From: Pyricularia pennisetigena
Lineage: Eukaryota; Ascomycota; Sordariomycetes; Magnaporthales; Pyriculariaceae
DNA: 64,000 nt
Direction of reading: 5' to 3'
Assembly: GCF_004337985.1 (NCBI RefSeq)
Contig: NC_043742.1
Location: 730,176-794,175 of the forward strand
Translations under genes and position numbers: made by a program
Shown here: one piece after another, positions 11,741 to 25,222 of the stretch
Layout: every line of letters begins with the position of its first letter
Numbering within the stretch: the stretch's first letter is position 1
Notes under the pieces: generated by a model
What the model was told of the DNA's origin: nothing
Databases searched by the model: none
Seen by the model: only the letters and a program-made list of their open reading frames with translations

Positions 11741-12722
11741 TGTTGTTTTTGTTTCGAACGATTTGGGTCTTGTTTTCTGTGGCGTTCAACAGCCGAATAC
11801 GCGGTCGCAAATGCACATGTGGGTGGGTGATTGGAAACTGCGCAAGCGCAAAGAAATGAAATGAGAGGATTGTGTACGAAGCGATGGCTTTCTTTGATTT
11901 CCAAATGAGCGTATTGAAATGCCCCGTCGTGGTTCAATGGCTTGAATGGATCCGATCCAATTGCCAAACTTCACCTATTATTCTCCCACCCATCTAGATC
12001 CTGGATCGCGTTCGCAAACGTGCGGGAGTTTGCGAGAAGAGGGCGGCCACGTAACGGTGAATGGATTGTGACTGGGGAACTCAATTCAGTGGCTGGGGAT
12101 TGACTGGATCGACCCACACGGAGGCCCAAGCTCCAAGCTGCAGGGGGTTTGAATTGGTTGGTTCTCCACTGGTTGCCTGGGTCGCAAGGCAAAAAAGAGC
12201 TACTCACTGGGTGCATCTTAGCTCTGACCGTCATAACGCTTGCAGGGCAGAGCTGTATGTGTATGCAGCTTTGACTAAGCTCACGACAGTAAATATCAAG
12301 TCACAATCGCACGTGGAACGAATCAGTGACAAGGCTTCATTGCATGGTTGGCTTCAACAGCTGTATTATATGACTTCATTATACTCTGAAGCGAGCAGAA
12401 AAATATAAATGGAAATGAACAAGAAGAGGACAGAACAAAAGCTGTGCCACACAAAGAGGTATCATGCGAAAAACGAACAAATGTCTGCAATATCCAACAT
12501 GGCCTTGCTGTGAAGCGATACAAGACAACTGCGTTCCTTTCGTTCTGCATTCTTCTGAGATGTATCAGTCGAATAATAAACAACCCGGAAAAAACAAAAC
12601 CCGGCATATGCCCCCGTATTATAATCGCTGCAGAGATGCACGCTTTCATGCTTTGCGACTGAGATTCCGTGGATGCGGATGCCTTTGTATGCGACCCAGA
12701 GGGATTGGTGGGTTTTATGTGT

Positions 12723-12758
<36 letters not shown>

Positions 12759-12902
12759 AAAACGATGAGCTGTCGTTAGGTTGACGAATGCCGAAGCAAT
12801 TACTTCGTCGTGAAATACGATGAGGCCGGTATCAGGACACGGCCTGGAGAAGAACGCAATCGAGTCATCAAAACAAAATCACCAGAGTGCACGAGCCGCT
12901 GC
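11741..12902. other. intergenic between divergent and tail regions; contains poly(A) 12727-12756
   Basis: Upstream region of the BTB gene and 3' region of the PAP2 gene. A 30-base A tract lies at 12727-12756. No gene supported. Confidence 0.5.
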
Positions 12903-14564
12903 TCAGCGAATCGTCCTGCCCCTGTCCCTCTTGACCCAGCCCGTCGTCGGTACCGGCTTCTCCAGCCTCAGAGCCCAGAGGAGCCAGTCCTCGAGCGGAA
13001 GGAAGACGAAAAGTACCCGGTTGCACAGGTATGCCAAGAGCACGACGCCCGACGCCGCTATCGCGTCCAGGAGGTAGTGGTTCGCCGTCGCCATGATGCA
13101 GAGCAGGATCCAGCTCGGGTACCAGACGCCCAGGATGAAGAAGAACATGCGCGCGCAGGCCGGGCGGCGGTAAGACTTCTCCGCGTCGGCCATGGTACCA
13201 CATCCTTCGTTATCGCCTCCGTAGGTGCCGCCGCCGAGGTCCAGGGCGGGCTTGGCCGTCTCGACGTCGTTGTAGCCGAAAAGGGCGCGACTGGTCCGTC
13301 TCCTCAGGCCCGAGAAGACACCCGACTCCACCACAAACACGCACCCGATGCAGAAGGCGTACCCAAAGTGCATGCTGGGCATGGCCGCCAGCTTGTTGAC
13401 GTACTTGCCGCTCATCCAGACTGACTCGGCGTCCTCGGCGTTGACCGTGTCGACGAAGCCGTATTCCCGGGGGAGGAGACGCGGCGGCATGCAGGGGTAC
13501 ATGATGAAGATCAGGAAGGCGAATAGGTTGAGCAGAGTCATGGTGCGGCGGACGGTGGCGAAGCGCGCATGCGTCGGTGCTGCCCAGTAGTAGTATGCGA
13601 TAAACCTGTAACGACGTTGCGTCGCGTTAGCAATGTATTGATTTGAGTTNNNNNNNNNNNNNNNNNNNNNNNNNNNNNNNNNNNNNNNNNNNNNNNNNNN
13701 NNNNNNNNNNNNNNNNNNNNNNNGTGGATGCAGCGATTGGTGGTCATCCTAATGTGCCTACGTACCCAACTGTTCCGGGAATGTGAATCAGCGCATACGA
13801 CCGGTTGAGCACAGTAAGCCAGATGCCCCTCCAATCCCCTGCCTCGGCGCCCTGGAGGTACCACTGCTGTAGATTCCATTCCATCCACCGCTCCGTTCCC
13901 GTGGCACCGCTGGCACCAAACACTCTCGCCTCGAGCTCCAGCAGCGCGATGCCGTGGCTCTGCGCAACATCCCACAGGCCCTTAGTACCACCGTACCACA
14001 CCTGCGACAGCACGGCCGTCATGCGGTAGAAGAAGTAGGTGAGGATCCAGTAGAACATCTCGATCAGGAACGGGAACTTTTGCAGCACCCGCGAGTGCCA
14101 GTGCTGGGCGAAGCGCGACGAGTTGGGCGTCTGCACCGTCCAGACGTTGAATATGCGGCGGAGCTTCGGGGGGTGGTTCGGCTCGCGGTTTGCGCGCCGC
14201 AGGTCGGCCGCGAGGAGGGCCTCACCATCGGAAGAGGTCGATGACCGGGGCGATCGAGGTAGAGGTGACGGTGCTGTCGACGAGAGGCGTTCATAAACAC
14301 CCTTGCGGAGTATGGAGAAGTTGCGCCTCCGGGTTATATACATGGCACCAAATAGAATACCAACAATGGCCTGAGGGGCAGTTGAGACAGGCGTCAGTTT
14401 TTGCGGCCTCATACCTACCAATCCTCTCTATATTTCCTTTGCTAGCAATATATATATATATATAAAAGAAAAAAACTTACCACTGGCTCAACCCATTCCG
14501 GCACCTTGAAGACATGGTCGCTACGCCATTGTGGCGGCAGCGTTTTGGAGACCGTTTGCGACAT
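12903..14564 (-). CDS. PAP2-superfamily integral membrane protein (inositolphosphotransferase-like)
   Basis: Three exons: 14564-14481, 14370-13766 and 13605-12903, giving 463 aa in one continuous frame. The second intron (13765-13606) contains an assembly gap. The protein has several hydrophobic segments and a PAP2-type active-site layout near the C terminus: PSMHFGY with His309 and NHYLLD with His406 and Asp410. This arrangement (PSxH then HxxxD) is that of the PAP2_3 group, which includes the yeast Aur1-type inositolphosphorylceramide synthases and many uncharacterised fungal membrane proteins. The expected activity is transfer or hydrolysis of a phospholipid phosphate head group at an internal membrane; the substrate cannot be told from sequence. 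A loop with Gly-rich sequence (LDLGGGTYGG) between the two motifs is unusual and may be regulatory. Confidence 0.8.
13650..13723. other. assembly gap (74 N) inside an intron
   Basis: Unknown bases within the second intron of the PAP2-like gene. The coding frame is not affected. Confidence 0.99.
14448..14464. repeat. (TA)n microsatellite in an intron
   Basis: 17 bases of alternating A and T in the first intron of the PAP2-like gene, near its 5' splice site on the minus strand. Confidence 0.9.
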
Positions 14565-17500
14565 TATTGCTTCGGTAGAAGTTGTGGCCTCCGGCGTGGG
14601 AAAACACAAGAGTCTTAAAGAACAATACGGCTTCCCGGTGTAGTTGTATAGGCCGGCGCCGCCAAACTAGAGAGTTTATTGCACCTAGGAATCTCCGGAC
14701 GGTATACGAGTTGAGCTAGCTCTCTTCTCCGAGCTGCTAGGGCGACTTGGCAAGGCGCCAGGAGTGTTCCCGGCCAAGTGACACGCTAAGCTACCGGCCG
14801 TGAACGTCTCGGGCGGAACTTGCGTCAGGTATACTGTCGGGCAGGACCTTTGTTTTCCCAACCAAACACAAAGAGGCCGGTGCGTGTGGCAGGAGTAGGC
14901 TCCAAGAGAAAACGGTGGAGTGCAAAGGACGCCTCACTCGGAAGTAGAGAGCCGGTGTCCTTCAAAGACTTTGCTTTTAGGACTGCAAGGTCTGCCCACA
15001 AAATAGCGATCAACCCAGCAGACAGCCACCAGAGTGGTCGGGAAGAGTTTTGGCACACATGGATTGACAAGTTTTCCGGCGAGAGCCAATCTTTTTGTCG
15101 GACGAGGGCAGGTTTAGAACAAAAAGAATGGAGACGACAAACCGACAAAAGGAAAACTCGGCACGAAAGGGCCAAAACGAAGAGATTATGCCCAGAGCTT
15201 GATGGATGAGTGCTAGATTTGGAGTGGAGAGGAATAATCAACATGGGGGGCAGGGCTGTGCGGCTTCGCACTGCGAAAAGAAACAATGACGGCGAAAAAG
15301 ACCACAAGACAGCTTTGTCCAGCATGCCCAGGCACTGGGTGGGTAGCGATTGACGACAGCCAAGAGCCTTCCAAGGCTTGGCCGTAAGAACTGGGAGTGC
15401 TGCGGTTGGTTGTACCATGCAGGGTAAAAGATCCACGGAGCTTCAGGAATGTAGTGTACAAAAAAATGATAAAAATAAATAAATAAAAGATTGGGCGGGC
15501 TTGGATAGGGGAGAGTGCAGAAGGACAGGTAGGGGTTCAGCAGGTAGGTGAGAAAAAAAAATTAAAGAAATTGAAGCCAGCGAAAGAGACAAGAAGGGTT
15601 TGGTGTCGTCGGGAGGTGGGCAAGCAGTTCGTCCCGCATCGATCCGAGGGGTTGTTCCATACCTGCTATGGTACCTTCGCTCAAGGCTTGTTTTGTTTGT
15701 ATACGTAATTTCTGCACACGTATTTCTTCACACGTGGGGGAAAATGCGATTAGGTAGGTATTCTTTATTGCAGACCTGCTTTAACTTTCGTCAATGTTTT
15801 AGCTTTTAAGCATCTCGACGTATCCATGCCAATCTTCCCTTTTTGCTCTTCTCTACTACTGCGAAAGTTTTTTTCTGTTGTTTCTCCTGTTACATTATGC
15901 AGGGATGTGGTACCTACGGCACCTAGGGCAATCAGATTTGGCTGAACGAGATGTGGGAGAATTAAATGGGTGGGTCTATCGAACCGTCAAACCAAGGCGG
16001 ATTGGATAAAGGCCCCGCTCTCGGCCAAGATGTGAGTTTCGGGACTTTCGACTTTCGCAGTAGGTCGCGTGAGCGACCGGGCAGTCATGTGTTGTACTGT
16101 ACCTGGTGTGCTGGCATCTCAAGCAAAGTGCTTTTTCGGGGTATCATTTCACCGCCCACACCGAAAACACAGTCGGGACAAAATAGACGTGGATGAACCA
16201 ATGCAAAAATCCAATCGGAATTTTGGCCAAGAAGAAAAGTCGTTTCAGGGGACACTATGTGACCTTGGTGAACACCACATTTGCGGTGTAAGTACCTACT
16301 TTATTGTATGTAACACCGTACCTGTCCAGATGCTTAAGCTGCTCGACAGATGATTTGGTCGTCAAACATGGGATCAACATAATCTCGTTCTTTCTTCATC
16401 GATTACAGTAATCCGTCCAAATAAGAAGAGAATTTAACACTGCTTACGTACGCTTGAGTGATTCTTGGCAATTCACCGAGCAGGCTCCAGTCAAGCAAAT
16501 ACCCACCAGCCCTATCAGGGAGCTAGGTCCGCACCTCAGGCTCCCCTGGGTTCGTTCAATGTTTTGGGATTGGCAAACCGACACGACACGTCATCTTAAA
16601 ACCCTGTCGGACAAATTTAAAAAGCCGTAGGAGCCCGCGCTAAGCGCATACGCGTAAACAGATTTCTACCGACAGAATTGACAGGTATAAAGCTTATTGA
16701 AGGTAAGACTTATGTTCTACATGCATCTTTTTACAACTCAAAAGTAATTACGGTACAGTAAGATACGGTTTGTCACTTATTTTATGTTGTTGATTGAAGA
16801 AGAATCGCACCAAAAGCTCCCTCGACTGTAGTCGTCGTCATCACTGTCTGCTGGGGGCCAATAAGCGGGGCCAGCTCGTTTCTAATCCCTGCGCGACCCC
16901 TTTGCCGGTTGCAACCTTCCCAGTCCGACAACCTAGCCTCAGATGTTCCTTCCGTCTTGGCACACCCTCTGGTGCGTGCCGATTGCCGATTTGGTTTCAG
17001 CTCTGCGGCGTTTGCCATGCAACTAACTATGGATACCGTATCGTGCGGTAAGATGCGGCGCTTATTGATTGAAATTGACAAATATAACATCAATTTTTTG
17101 CTGGCTTTTTTGTGTGCAGCATAGCTTGTACGAAGTAATACGCGCGAATTTGGCGCAAACAAAAAGGTTTTGTTGATTGATACATGAGTTGCTGTCGGCC
17201 TACTCGTCTTGTAGCGCCGATTCGAGCGAGGCATGAAGGTTGCATATGGCTGAATGTCACGTACGTAATCACTACGTAGACATTTGGGAAGGGGCCACGA
17301 GCTAATACAAAATACTACCTCGAAAAAATCCATGAGCTAAATATCTAGGCTCGCTCTGATTGCTTGTATAAAGTTTACTGCGTTTAAAAATTCCCCATGG
17401 AGACGTGTTCAATTGCAACCTCGTTGGTTCGGACGGTACGCACGTATCGGCGGGCGTTGTCTTGTCGCAAGAGTTCACAGCCAAGGGAACGCTTGTTAAT

Positions 17501-20500
17501 GAATCATTGTACTAACATATAAGTTTGCCTTCGTTCCTTGAAGCTATCTACATGTCTGTGAATTGCTTCCAAGGCAATAGACGCGCTACTGTCGGCTTGG
17601 CAAATGGTATAGAACTGCTGTACTTTTCTCAAAACTTTAAACAGCAGATCGGCAGGGATACATTGCATGTGTCTGTAGTGCGTCTATTGCAGTTTACGGA
17701 GGCGGCCTCCCTTAAATCCTCCACACGGATACAGACGCATATCCGATGCTGCTTCGATGCACACTATGTAGTAAAAAGAAAAATGAATATGCATATATTA
17801 GCGTTCCCAAAAATGAAACACGATGGGCGGGCCATGTCATTGTGCAGAGGTCAGCGCAAAATCTGCCAAATTTGGTCTATGGTCAAAAAATCCCTTGCGT
17901 ATTTCATGGGGAATATGATGCTATTCAGATTACTGGCAGGAATATTAAAGCTGGGATGACCAACCACATGTTCTTGTGAATAAACACAGGCTTCCGAGAC
18001 AGGTCTACTAAGGTCTACTCAGGTCTACTGAGGTCTATTCGGCAAGTCTGTGCATGTCGCATTGCAAACCCACCCCAATGCCCCAAAAATGTAGAGATCG
18101 AAAGACTGCCATGATGCGCACAGAGACCGCAATTCATGATGACTTTAGTGGACTGCCAGTAATCTGAATATGCTCGTTGACATGAAGAAAAGTAATATCG
18201 GATGCCCCCTTAACATTTGGATTTCGATAGCCAGAGGGTGTTTGATCTGGCTTGCCTGAAAGTTGCGCCAAGGTAGACAGCTACTGACAGCTAGTGGAGC
18301 ATCAGATGAAGGATGCGATGTTGCTTTCCAAGACGAATCACATGTGATGATTATATGATCGTGCTGAAATTATTGGGCTCGAGGCTTGAGAATATATGTC
18401 GGTTAACAATCTACAAATATCGAATATATTCGCATGAACAAATAAATGCCTGTTGTGCAGGACAACGGTCTGATGAAGACGTCTAAGCCACTGAACAGGA
18501 GAGGTGGCACTGTAAAAACACTTGGCGCCGGATACACTATCTGCAGATATGTATTCTTTATTAGCGGTAGCGTCAAGTAGGTTTATGCTAGAGGGGCAAA
18601 TAAGATAACTGAGAACCCCTGAACCACGCAAATGCCGGTACTTATCAGCCAGCTAAATCCTTGCTAGTGCCGCCAGTGACACTTGATACAGTGCAGACGT
18701 TGGGCACCGATATAGTATTTTTGGCGGTAATGGAACCTGGTGTCACCGTATTAGGAGTCATGAACACCTACCTACCTACCTGTCAGTGTAGTTTGTAGAT
18801 CAGAGCGTTGGTGGGAAGACTATCTAGATAGGAGTGGAGGCTGACCCGACTGGAAGCCTTGCCCGATTTCTGCATGACTTGATGATTAAGGCCGTGCTGA
18901 AGCCGGGAAAGCCTCTTTGTTTGCTTGTTTGGTAAATGGAATAAGCTGCTTCCAATCCATTGACGAGTCTTTTTGCTTATGCGAGGATCTCTGGATCATC
19001 CTTATAATGTGAAAAGGACTCTAAAGCTTGCTGGTTCAAATCAGGCAAGAGAGAGAGAAAAAAAAAATAGTAGCCCAAGGTGACAGAAAAGATCAAAAAC
19101 CGGCACACATAAGGTAAGATGCCTGTCTATCCACCAGGCAGGCTAAAGGTAGGTGTTATCGGTGAGTTTTCCATTGAGGGTTGGCTAGTCTACAACCACG
19201 TGACTTTCTCCAGACTCAACATCGTTTTTTTCTTTTGTCTTTTTGACCTTGCTTCTACCCCCTGCTAATCTGGAATAGCTAGCAGACTAGCCACGTGCCA
19301 TTTGAACTATGATTCTCATTTAGAATTAGTTGGGTCTAGTCAACAAAAGTTCAATGTCCAAATAGGCAATTATTTACGTCATCCCATAATCTGTTGGTAC
19401 CTAAACGAGACCGAATACATCGTACGTGAGCTGTCTTTACAATATGCTGATATGAAAATAACATTCAATCTCGAAAGTTCCCCGGTGCACATCAGCCTGA
19501 AGGCCTGGAACTGGTAGATCGTATACAGGGGTAGGTGGCCTTACCGTACTACTCTACACAGGTACCATGTTCTCCCTAGTCCAACAATCCACGTCGACGG
19601 TTGGGTTTGTCTGGGCCCGCCCTCGGGAGCTAACCGACACGCAAGCTGCGCGTGTCATGTCGCCCCAAATCACGTGGTTAACCGCAAACAAACTGGCGGC
19701 CTGTACCATCGTACTAGGCTACGCAAGCGCGAATGAATGCCGATTTCCGTCGGTGGAGTAGGGACCAGATAGGGGTACCTCAGGGTCGTGGGGGAAATTT
19801 TGCGCGGACCGGCTCCTGAGTTGTTTTGGTGCATCAAATTCACCAGGTTGACAGCCGACGGCCAAGCCTTTTTTTTTTTTTCGCACCTTTAAGCCAAGAG
19901 AAAAAAAGGGCCACCGCCAATCCGCTCCATCCATTTCATCGATTGTTATTACATACAAGTCCGTAAGCCAATTGCTTGGGCATCCCACATCGGAGTCTTT
20001 GCCTGGTTGATCAAATTGGCGTTTCGGCCGATCGCATCACCCTGAACGGCAAAGTCGGAACGGAAGTCGCTGCCGAGGCGGCGTGCGCCAAGTCATGTGT
20101 ATGGGGTTAAATTCGGTAGGCGTCGTAAGCAAGCGAAATTGAAAATCACGAACCAGAAACTGCAGCGAGCGTCCCTGCACCCTTCTTGCCGCAGCCGGCG
20201 CGGCTCCTTTATGCCAAAAATCCCACGACCAGAAAGACAAAAAGTCAAGTGGGTTTGGTGTGTTTGTTGCCGTTGCGAATCGGGGGATTTTGCCAAATTG
20301 GTTTTTATTAAATCCTTTGTTCTATCTTATTTATCATTTTATCATATTATTTTTTTTTGGGTGTCGTCGTATTCGCTCGTGCAACAATCATCGTCATTGC
20401 TAGCTTCGTTCGAATGTTGTTTTCAAGGCGAATGCATCGTCTTCACCATAGGACAGCACGAAACATAGCGCGCGATTGATCGATTGATTGCCAGTCGGAG

Positions 20501-20563
20501 AAACAAGAAAAAGAAAAAAAAAGAAACAAAGGCCTGGTCGTCGTCACTGGCCAAGACTCGACC
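14565..20563. other. 6-kb stretch without a supported gene
   Basis: Open frames here (14825-15436, 16782-17333, 17525-17959, 18338-18631, 19302-19517 and others) have no motif, poor composition or no ATG, and none joins to another through convincing splice sites. A 10-bp tandem repeat lies at 18001-18040. The last kilobase before 20564 is likely promoter of the Ecm33-like gene. Decayed genes or lineage-specific non-coding transcripts may be present but cannot be shown. Confidence 0.4.
18001..18040. repeat. four tandem copies of a 10-bp unit
   Basis: AGGTCTACTN repeated four times, the last with one change (AGGTCTATTC). Non-coding surroundings. Confidence 0.9.
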
Positions 20564-22109
20564 ATGCGACACCTACCACTGGCCGCAGCACTGACCGCGC
20601 TACTGCTGCAATCAATCCCAGCCGTCGTCGCTGCTGACGAGCCTCAAAAAGACGACCCCGCAACATGCTCAAATGTCACCATCTCCAGTGCAGGTGACGC
20701 TCGCCACATCGCGAGGTCATGCACCACCATCTTCGGCGATCTGCACCTGTCGCCGGACCTCAACGAAACCATTACCCTGAATGGCATCGAAAAGGTCACC
20801 GGCAGCGTCCTCTACAAGGGTCGCTGCCAATTTGACGGATACACAGATCTGCCGACCCGGAGCTCAGCCGATCAATGCGGGAACATACCCGAGCCATTCT
20901 CGCTCCGGAGCACGTCGCTGCGTGCAGTTGAAGGCAACTTTACCATCAACACGTGGCTCGGTCTAAGCAACATCGAAATGCCACGCCTGCAGCGAGTCAT
21001 GGGAGAGTTCAACCTGCGGAGCCTCATGAACCTGACCCAGCTCGACGTCACCCGCCTGGCGCGCGTCGGTGACTTCAACCTCGAGGCCCCCCTGCTGCGG
21101 GACTTCAAGCACGACGGCCTGGAGGGCTTCACCAAGGCGACGGCGAACCTCACCGTGCGGTCCGCGGACCTCGAGTCGCTAGACAGCCTGTTGAGGCCGC
21201 GCACCAAGCCAGTCGACAAGTGGCCCGAGACCGACGACTGGCCGCTCTTCCGCACACCGCAATCGGTCGCACTCTACACCGAGGACATGTCCAGGCTGGC
21301 CAGCATGACCATCGCGTGGCCAAAGCTCACAACGCTATCCATTAACCCGAATTTCGTCAACGAGACGGTGCTCAGGGACGGGGTGGCCCCGCGCCTCACC
21401 CTCGGCTCGTCGGAGGGGAATTCGACAACCATGTCGATCCAGGATTTGGTTATCCAGGGCGTTCAGTCGTTTGAGCTGCACTCCTCGTTGACGGGGGGAT
21501 TGGTGGATGGGCGCAAGTTTCAGCTGGCGTGGACAAACATCCAGGGCAACTTCAAGGTTCCATTCAGCAACTTGACCATCCTGGACGTGTTTGGCAACGA
21601 CAAGATGGAGTCAGTCGAGCTGCCCTCGTCCGAGGGTATGGTGCGCTATCTCGACGAGCTGCAGCTGTCCGGCAAGGGGTTGTTGGTAGACAGTCTCGTC
21701 TGGCCCAAGGATAATATGTCGGCGGTGAAGCTGACGGGAAAGATACAAAGGGCTGCATTGTAAGTTTCTTCCCCAGACCGAGGTCTAAACCTGTCCGAGC
21801 CTAAGCCTACCTATTTCAGCTGCGGCAATAAGTTCATCATGACTGACCCTACCTCACAGCGACCCATTCCTGCAAGACAGGAATCCGGACGACGTCAACT
21901 CGACGACCAGACCTCTGGTGAAGGACTTTGCCGTCACGGGACACGCCGGGTCCAATTTCAGCTGTGAGCCGTTCGACAGGCTGAAGGAGCAGAAAGTCAT
22001 TACGGGCGAGTACAGTTGCTCAATTCAAAGCGCCGCCGCGCGGTCGGTGTCGGTGACCTTCTCGACGGCGGCGGCGCTTGCGACAGTCATGTTTCTGCTG
22101 CTGAGCTGA
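20564..22109 (+). CDS. GPI-anchored cell-wall protein, Ecm33/Sps2-like
   Basis: Two exons, 20564-21759 and 21860-22109, 481 aa. The intron starts GTAAGT, has a CTGAC branch site and ends CAG. Residues 1-23 are a signal peptide (MRHLPLAAALTALLLQ...). The body carries repeated leucine- and isoleucine-rich strands of the receptor-L/leucine-rich-repeat type seen in Ecm33-family proteins (phrases such as GDLHLSPDLNETITLNG and LTQLDVTRLARVGDFNL), about a dozen Asn-X-Ser/Thr sites, and paired cysteines near both ends. The C terminus is Ser/Ala-rich followed by a hydrophobic tail (LATVMFLLLS), as in GPI signal sequences. Ecm33-type proteins sit at the plasma membrane or in the wall and are needed for wall integrity. 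The tail is supplied only by the second exon, so an unspliced reading would lose the anchor. Confidence 0.85.
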
Positions 22110-22656
22110 GCGGGGTCCCAGCCCAGATAGAGAGTAATGATAATGACACCATTTCTAAGAAGGCATTTAGTTTTTCGTTTTTGGGGGCATCATTTTGCAC
22201 ATCCAATTTTGCATCGATTTTTTTTTTCCCTTTCTTTTTTGGTCTCTTGTTTTCTAGATCTTATTGTTTGCAGGATTCCCACTGAGCGACCTTGATGAAT
22301 AGTTTTTTTCTAGTGAGAATTTGGTCAATACCAACAAAAAGAAGGCCGCTACGCCTTTCACTGATCCGCCTTTAAAACTGGAGGCATGCGGTTTGGGTGT
22401 AGCTCCAGGCATTAGTCTAGCGAGACTTGACAAACACGCCAATGGTTCGATGACGTCACATTGATGCGCGTCACTTCCGTCACATCAACGCAAAATATGT
22501 CAGTTTTTACAGCAACCTTGGAATAAAATAAACAATCGCGGCCAGAAAGACCTTTGTTATTCATATACTCCCGGGAGATAATCACTTGACAGTCCATCGA
22601 TCACTGACCCTACCTACCTCACAAGATCAGTCACCAAGACAGCACCAGTAATAATA
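22110..22656. other. intergenic, terminator and promoter region
   Basis: T-rich 3' region of the preceding gene, then probable promoter of the phosphoketolase gene. No gene seen. Confidence 0.5.
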
Positions 22657-25185
22657 ATGCCTGCTCCAGAAATCACCGAGCCAAACCCACCACCCCTGCC
22701 ATCCAACATCCCCGACAGTGTAACGGAGCTTGCAGTGCGTAAACACTTGCCTGTGAGCAACCTGTCCGAGAATGACCTCGCCGGCGTCAAGGAGTTTCGC
22801 CGCGCGGCGTGCTACATTGCCGCGGCCATGATATTTTTGCGGGACAATGTCCTCCTCGCAGACGACCTCACAGTCGATCACATCAAGCCGCGCCTGCTGG
22901 GCCACTGGGGTACCTGTCCCGGATTGATCTTGGTCTGGGCGCATCTGAACCTGCTGGTCCGTGACCATGACCTGCACATGATTCACGTCATTGGCCCAGG
23001 CCATGGTGCTCCCGCAGCGTTGGCCGCTCTCTGGCTGGAGGGTTCGCTGGAGAGGTTCTACCCAGGGGAGTACGATAGGAACTCGGAGGGGCTAAAGAAC
23101 CTCATCACGAGATTCTCAGTCCCGGGCGGCTTTCCTAGGTAAGAATCCTCCACCCTATGCGGAGAAAATCGATGATTGCTTGTACGGCACCACTGACAAG
23201 ACTCGCCTTACCCCAAAAGCCACATCAATGCCGAGACTCCCGGCGCAATCCATGAGGGTGGAGAGCTCGGTTACGCACTATCCGTCTCGTTTGGCGCCGT
23301 CATGGATAAGCCCGATCTCGTGGTGGCATGCGTCGTCGGAGACGGTGAGGCCGAGTCTGGCCCCACGGCCACTGCGTGGCACTCAATCAAGTATCTTGAT
23401 CCAGCCGAGTCGGGCGCCGTGCTGCCCATCCTCCACGTGAACGGCTTCAAGATTAGCGAGCGTACCATCTTTGGCTGCATGGACGACAAGGAGCTCGTCG
23501 CTCTCTTCACAGGCTACGGGTACCAGGTCCGCATCGTCGAGGAGCTGGACGATATCGACAACGACCTGCACCAAGCGCTCGAGTGGGGGCTTTCTGAGAT
23601 CCGGAATATCCAAAATGCGGCGAGGTCGGATGAGAAAAAGCCGATCGTCAAGCCGAGGTGGCCGATGATTATCATGCGAACTCCCAAGGGCTGGTCGGGG
23701 CCGAAGGAGGTGGATGGAAAGGTTGTGGAGGGATCTTTCCGCTCTCATCAAGTGCCACTGCCCAAGGCTGGAGCCGACGATGCTCAATTGAAGATACTAT
23801 GGGACTGGCTCGCGAGCTACAAGATCGGCGATCTACTGGAGGACGATGGCAAGCCCATCCGTCGGATTACTGACATCCTGCCTCGTGAGGACGAGCAGAA
23901 GCTGGGGCAGGTCAAGGATACTTATGCGCCCGAGGCAGGACTGGAGCCAGTTGATTGGAAACCTTTTGGGGTGGAGAAGAAGACGACAGCCAGCTGTATG
24001 GCGACTACGGGCAACTTCCTCGATGCAGTGTTTGAGGCAAATCCGAAGCGGATCCGGCTCTTTAGCCCGGACGAGCTCGAGAGCAACAAGCTTCATGCCA
24101 TCCTCGACCACACGCAGCGCAACTTCCAGTGGGACGCTTACTCGCGCGGCAACGGTGGGCGCGTGATTGAGACGCTGTCGGAGCACCAGTGCCAAGGCTT
24201 CATGCAGGGATACACGCTGACAGGCCGGACGGCTATTTTCCCATCATACGAATCGTTCCTCGGAATCGTGCACACAATGATGGTGCAGTACAGCAAGTTC
24301 GTCAAGATCGCCAAAGAAGTGAAGTGGAGGGGGGATCTCAGCAGCATCAACTACATAGAGACGAGCACCTGGGCGCGGCAGGAGCACAACGGCTTCTCGC
24401 ATCAGAACCCGAGCTTCATCGGGGCGGTTCTCAACATCAAGCCCGATTTCGCGAGGGTCTACCTCCCGCCCGATGCCAACTGCTTCCTCAGCACGGTGCA
24501 CCATTGCGTCAAGTCCAAGAACTACGTGAACCTGATGATCGGGAGCAAGCAGCCGACGCGGGTGTACCTCTCGCCAGATGAGGCGGCAGAGCACTGCATG
24601 GCCGGAGCCGGCATCTTTCACTTTGCATCCACGCCGGCCGAGAATGGTGGAGATAAAAACAAGTCGACGGCGGACCCGGATGTGGTACTAGTCGGAATCG
24701 GCGTCGAGGTCACTGCCGAGGCGGTGGCTGCGGCGGAACTCCTGATCGAGCTGTGCCCGGAGCTCAAGGTGCGGATGGTCAACGTTACGGACCTGATGAT
24801 CCTGGTCCCCGAGAGTCGGCACCCCCATTCGCTGTCCAAGGAGCAATTCGTGGAACTTTTTACGGCCGACAAGCCGGTGCTGTTCAACTACCACGGCTAC
24901 GCGACGGAGCTCCAGGGTCTGCTGTTTGGACGGCCCCGTACGGACAGGATGACGGTCGAAGGCTACCGCGAGGAGGGCAGCACGACGACGCCCTTTTACA
25001 TGATGCTTGCCAACTGCGTCAGTCGATTCCACCTTGCCAGGAGAGCAATCCGCGCTGCTTCTTCGTCGTCTACGGTCGACAAGAACAAGCTGGACCAGGT
25101 GCTGAAGGAGATCCAGGCTAGGGAGGATCGGGTGAGGAAGTATATTGACGAGAACGGTAAAGGTACGTAAGAGTGCGATCAATCA

Positions 25186-25222
<37 letters not shown>

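Noticed and set aside
14825..15436. 203-aa minus-strand open frame
   Set aside because: No family signal, random-looking composition, no flanking gene structure.
16782..17333. 183-aa minus-strand open frame
   Set aside because: No motif, mixed composition and no supporting splice or start context.
18001..18040. Short direct repeats as a CRISPR-like array
   Set aside because: Units are adjacent without spacers, and the DNA is fungal.
19020..19060. GGTTCAAATC resembling a tRNA T-loop
   Set aside because: No matching acceptor stem, D-arm or anticodon arm could be drawn around it.
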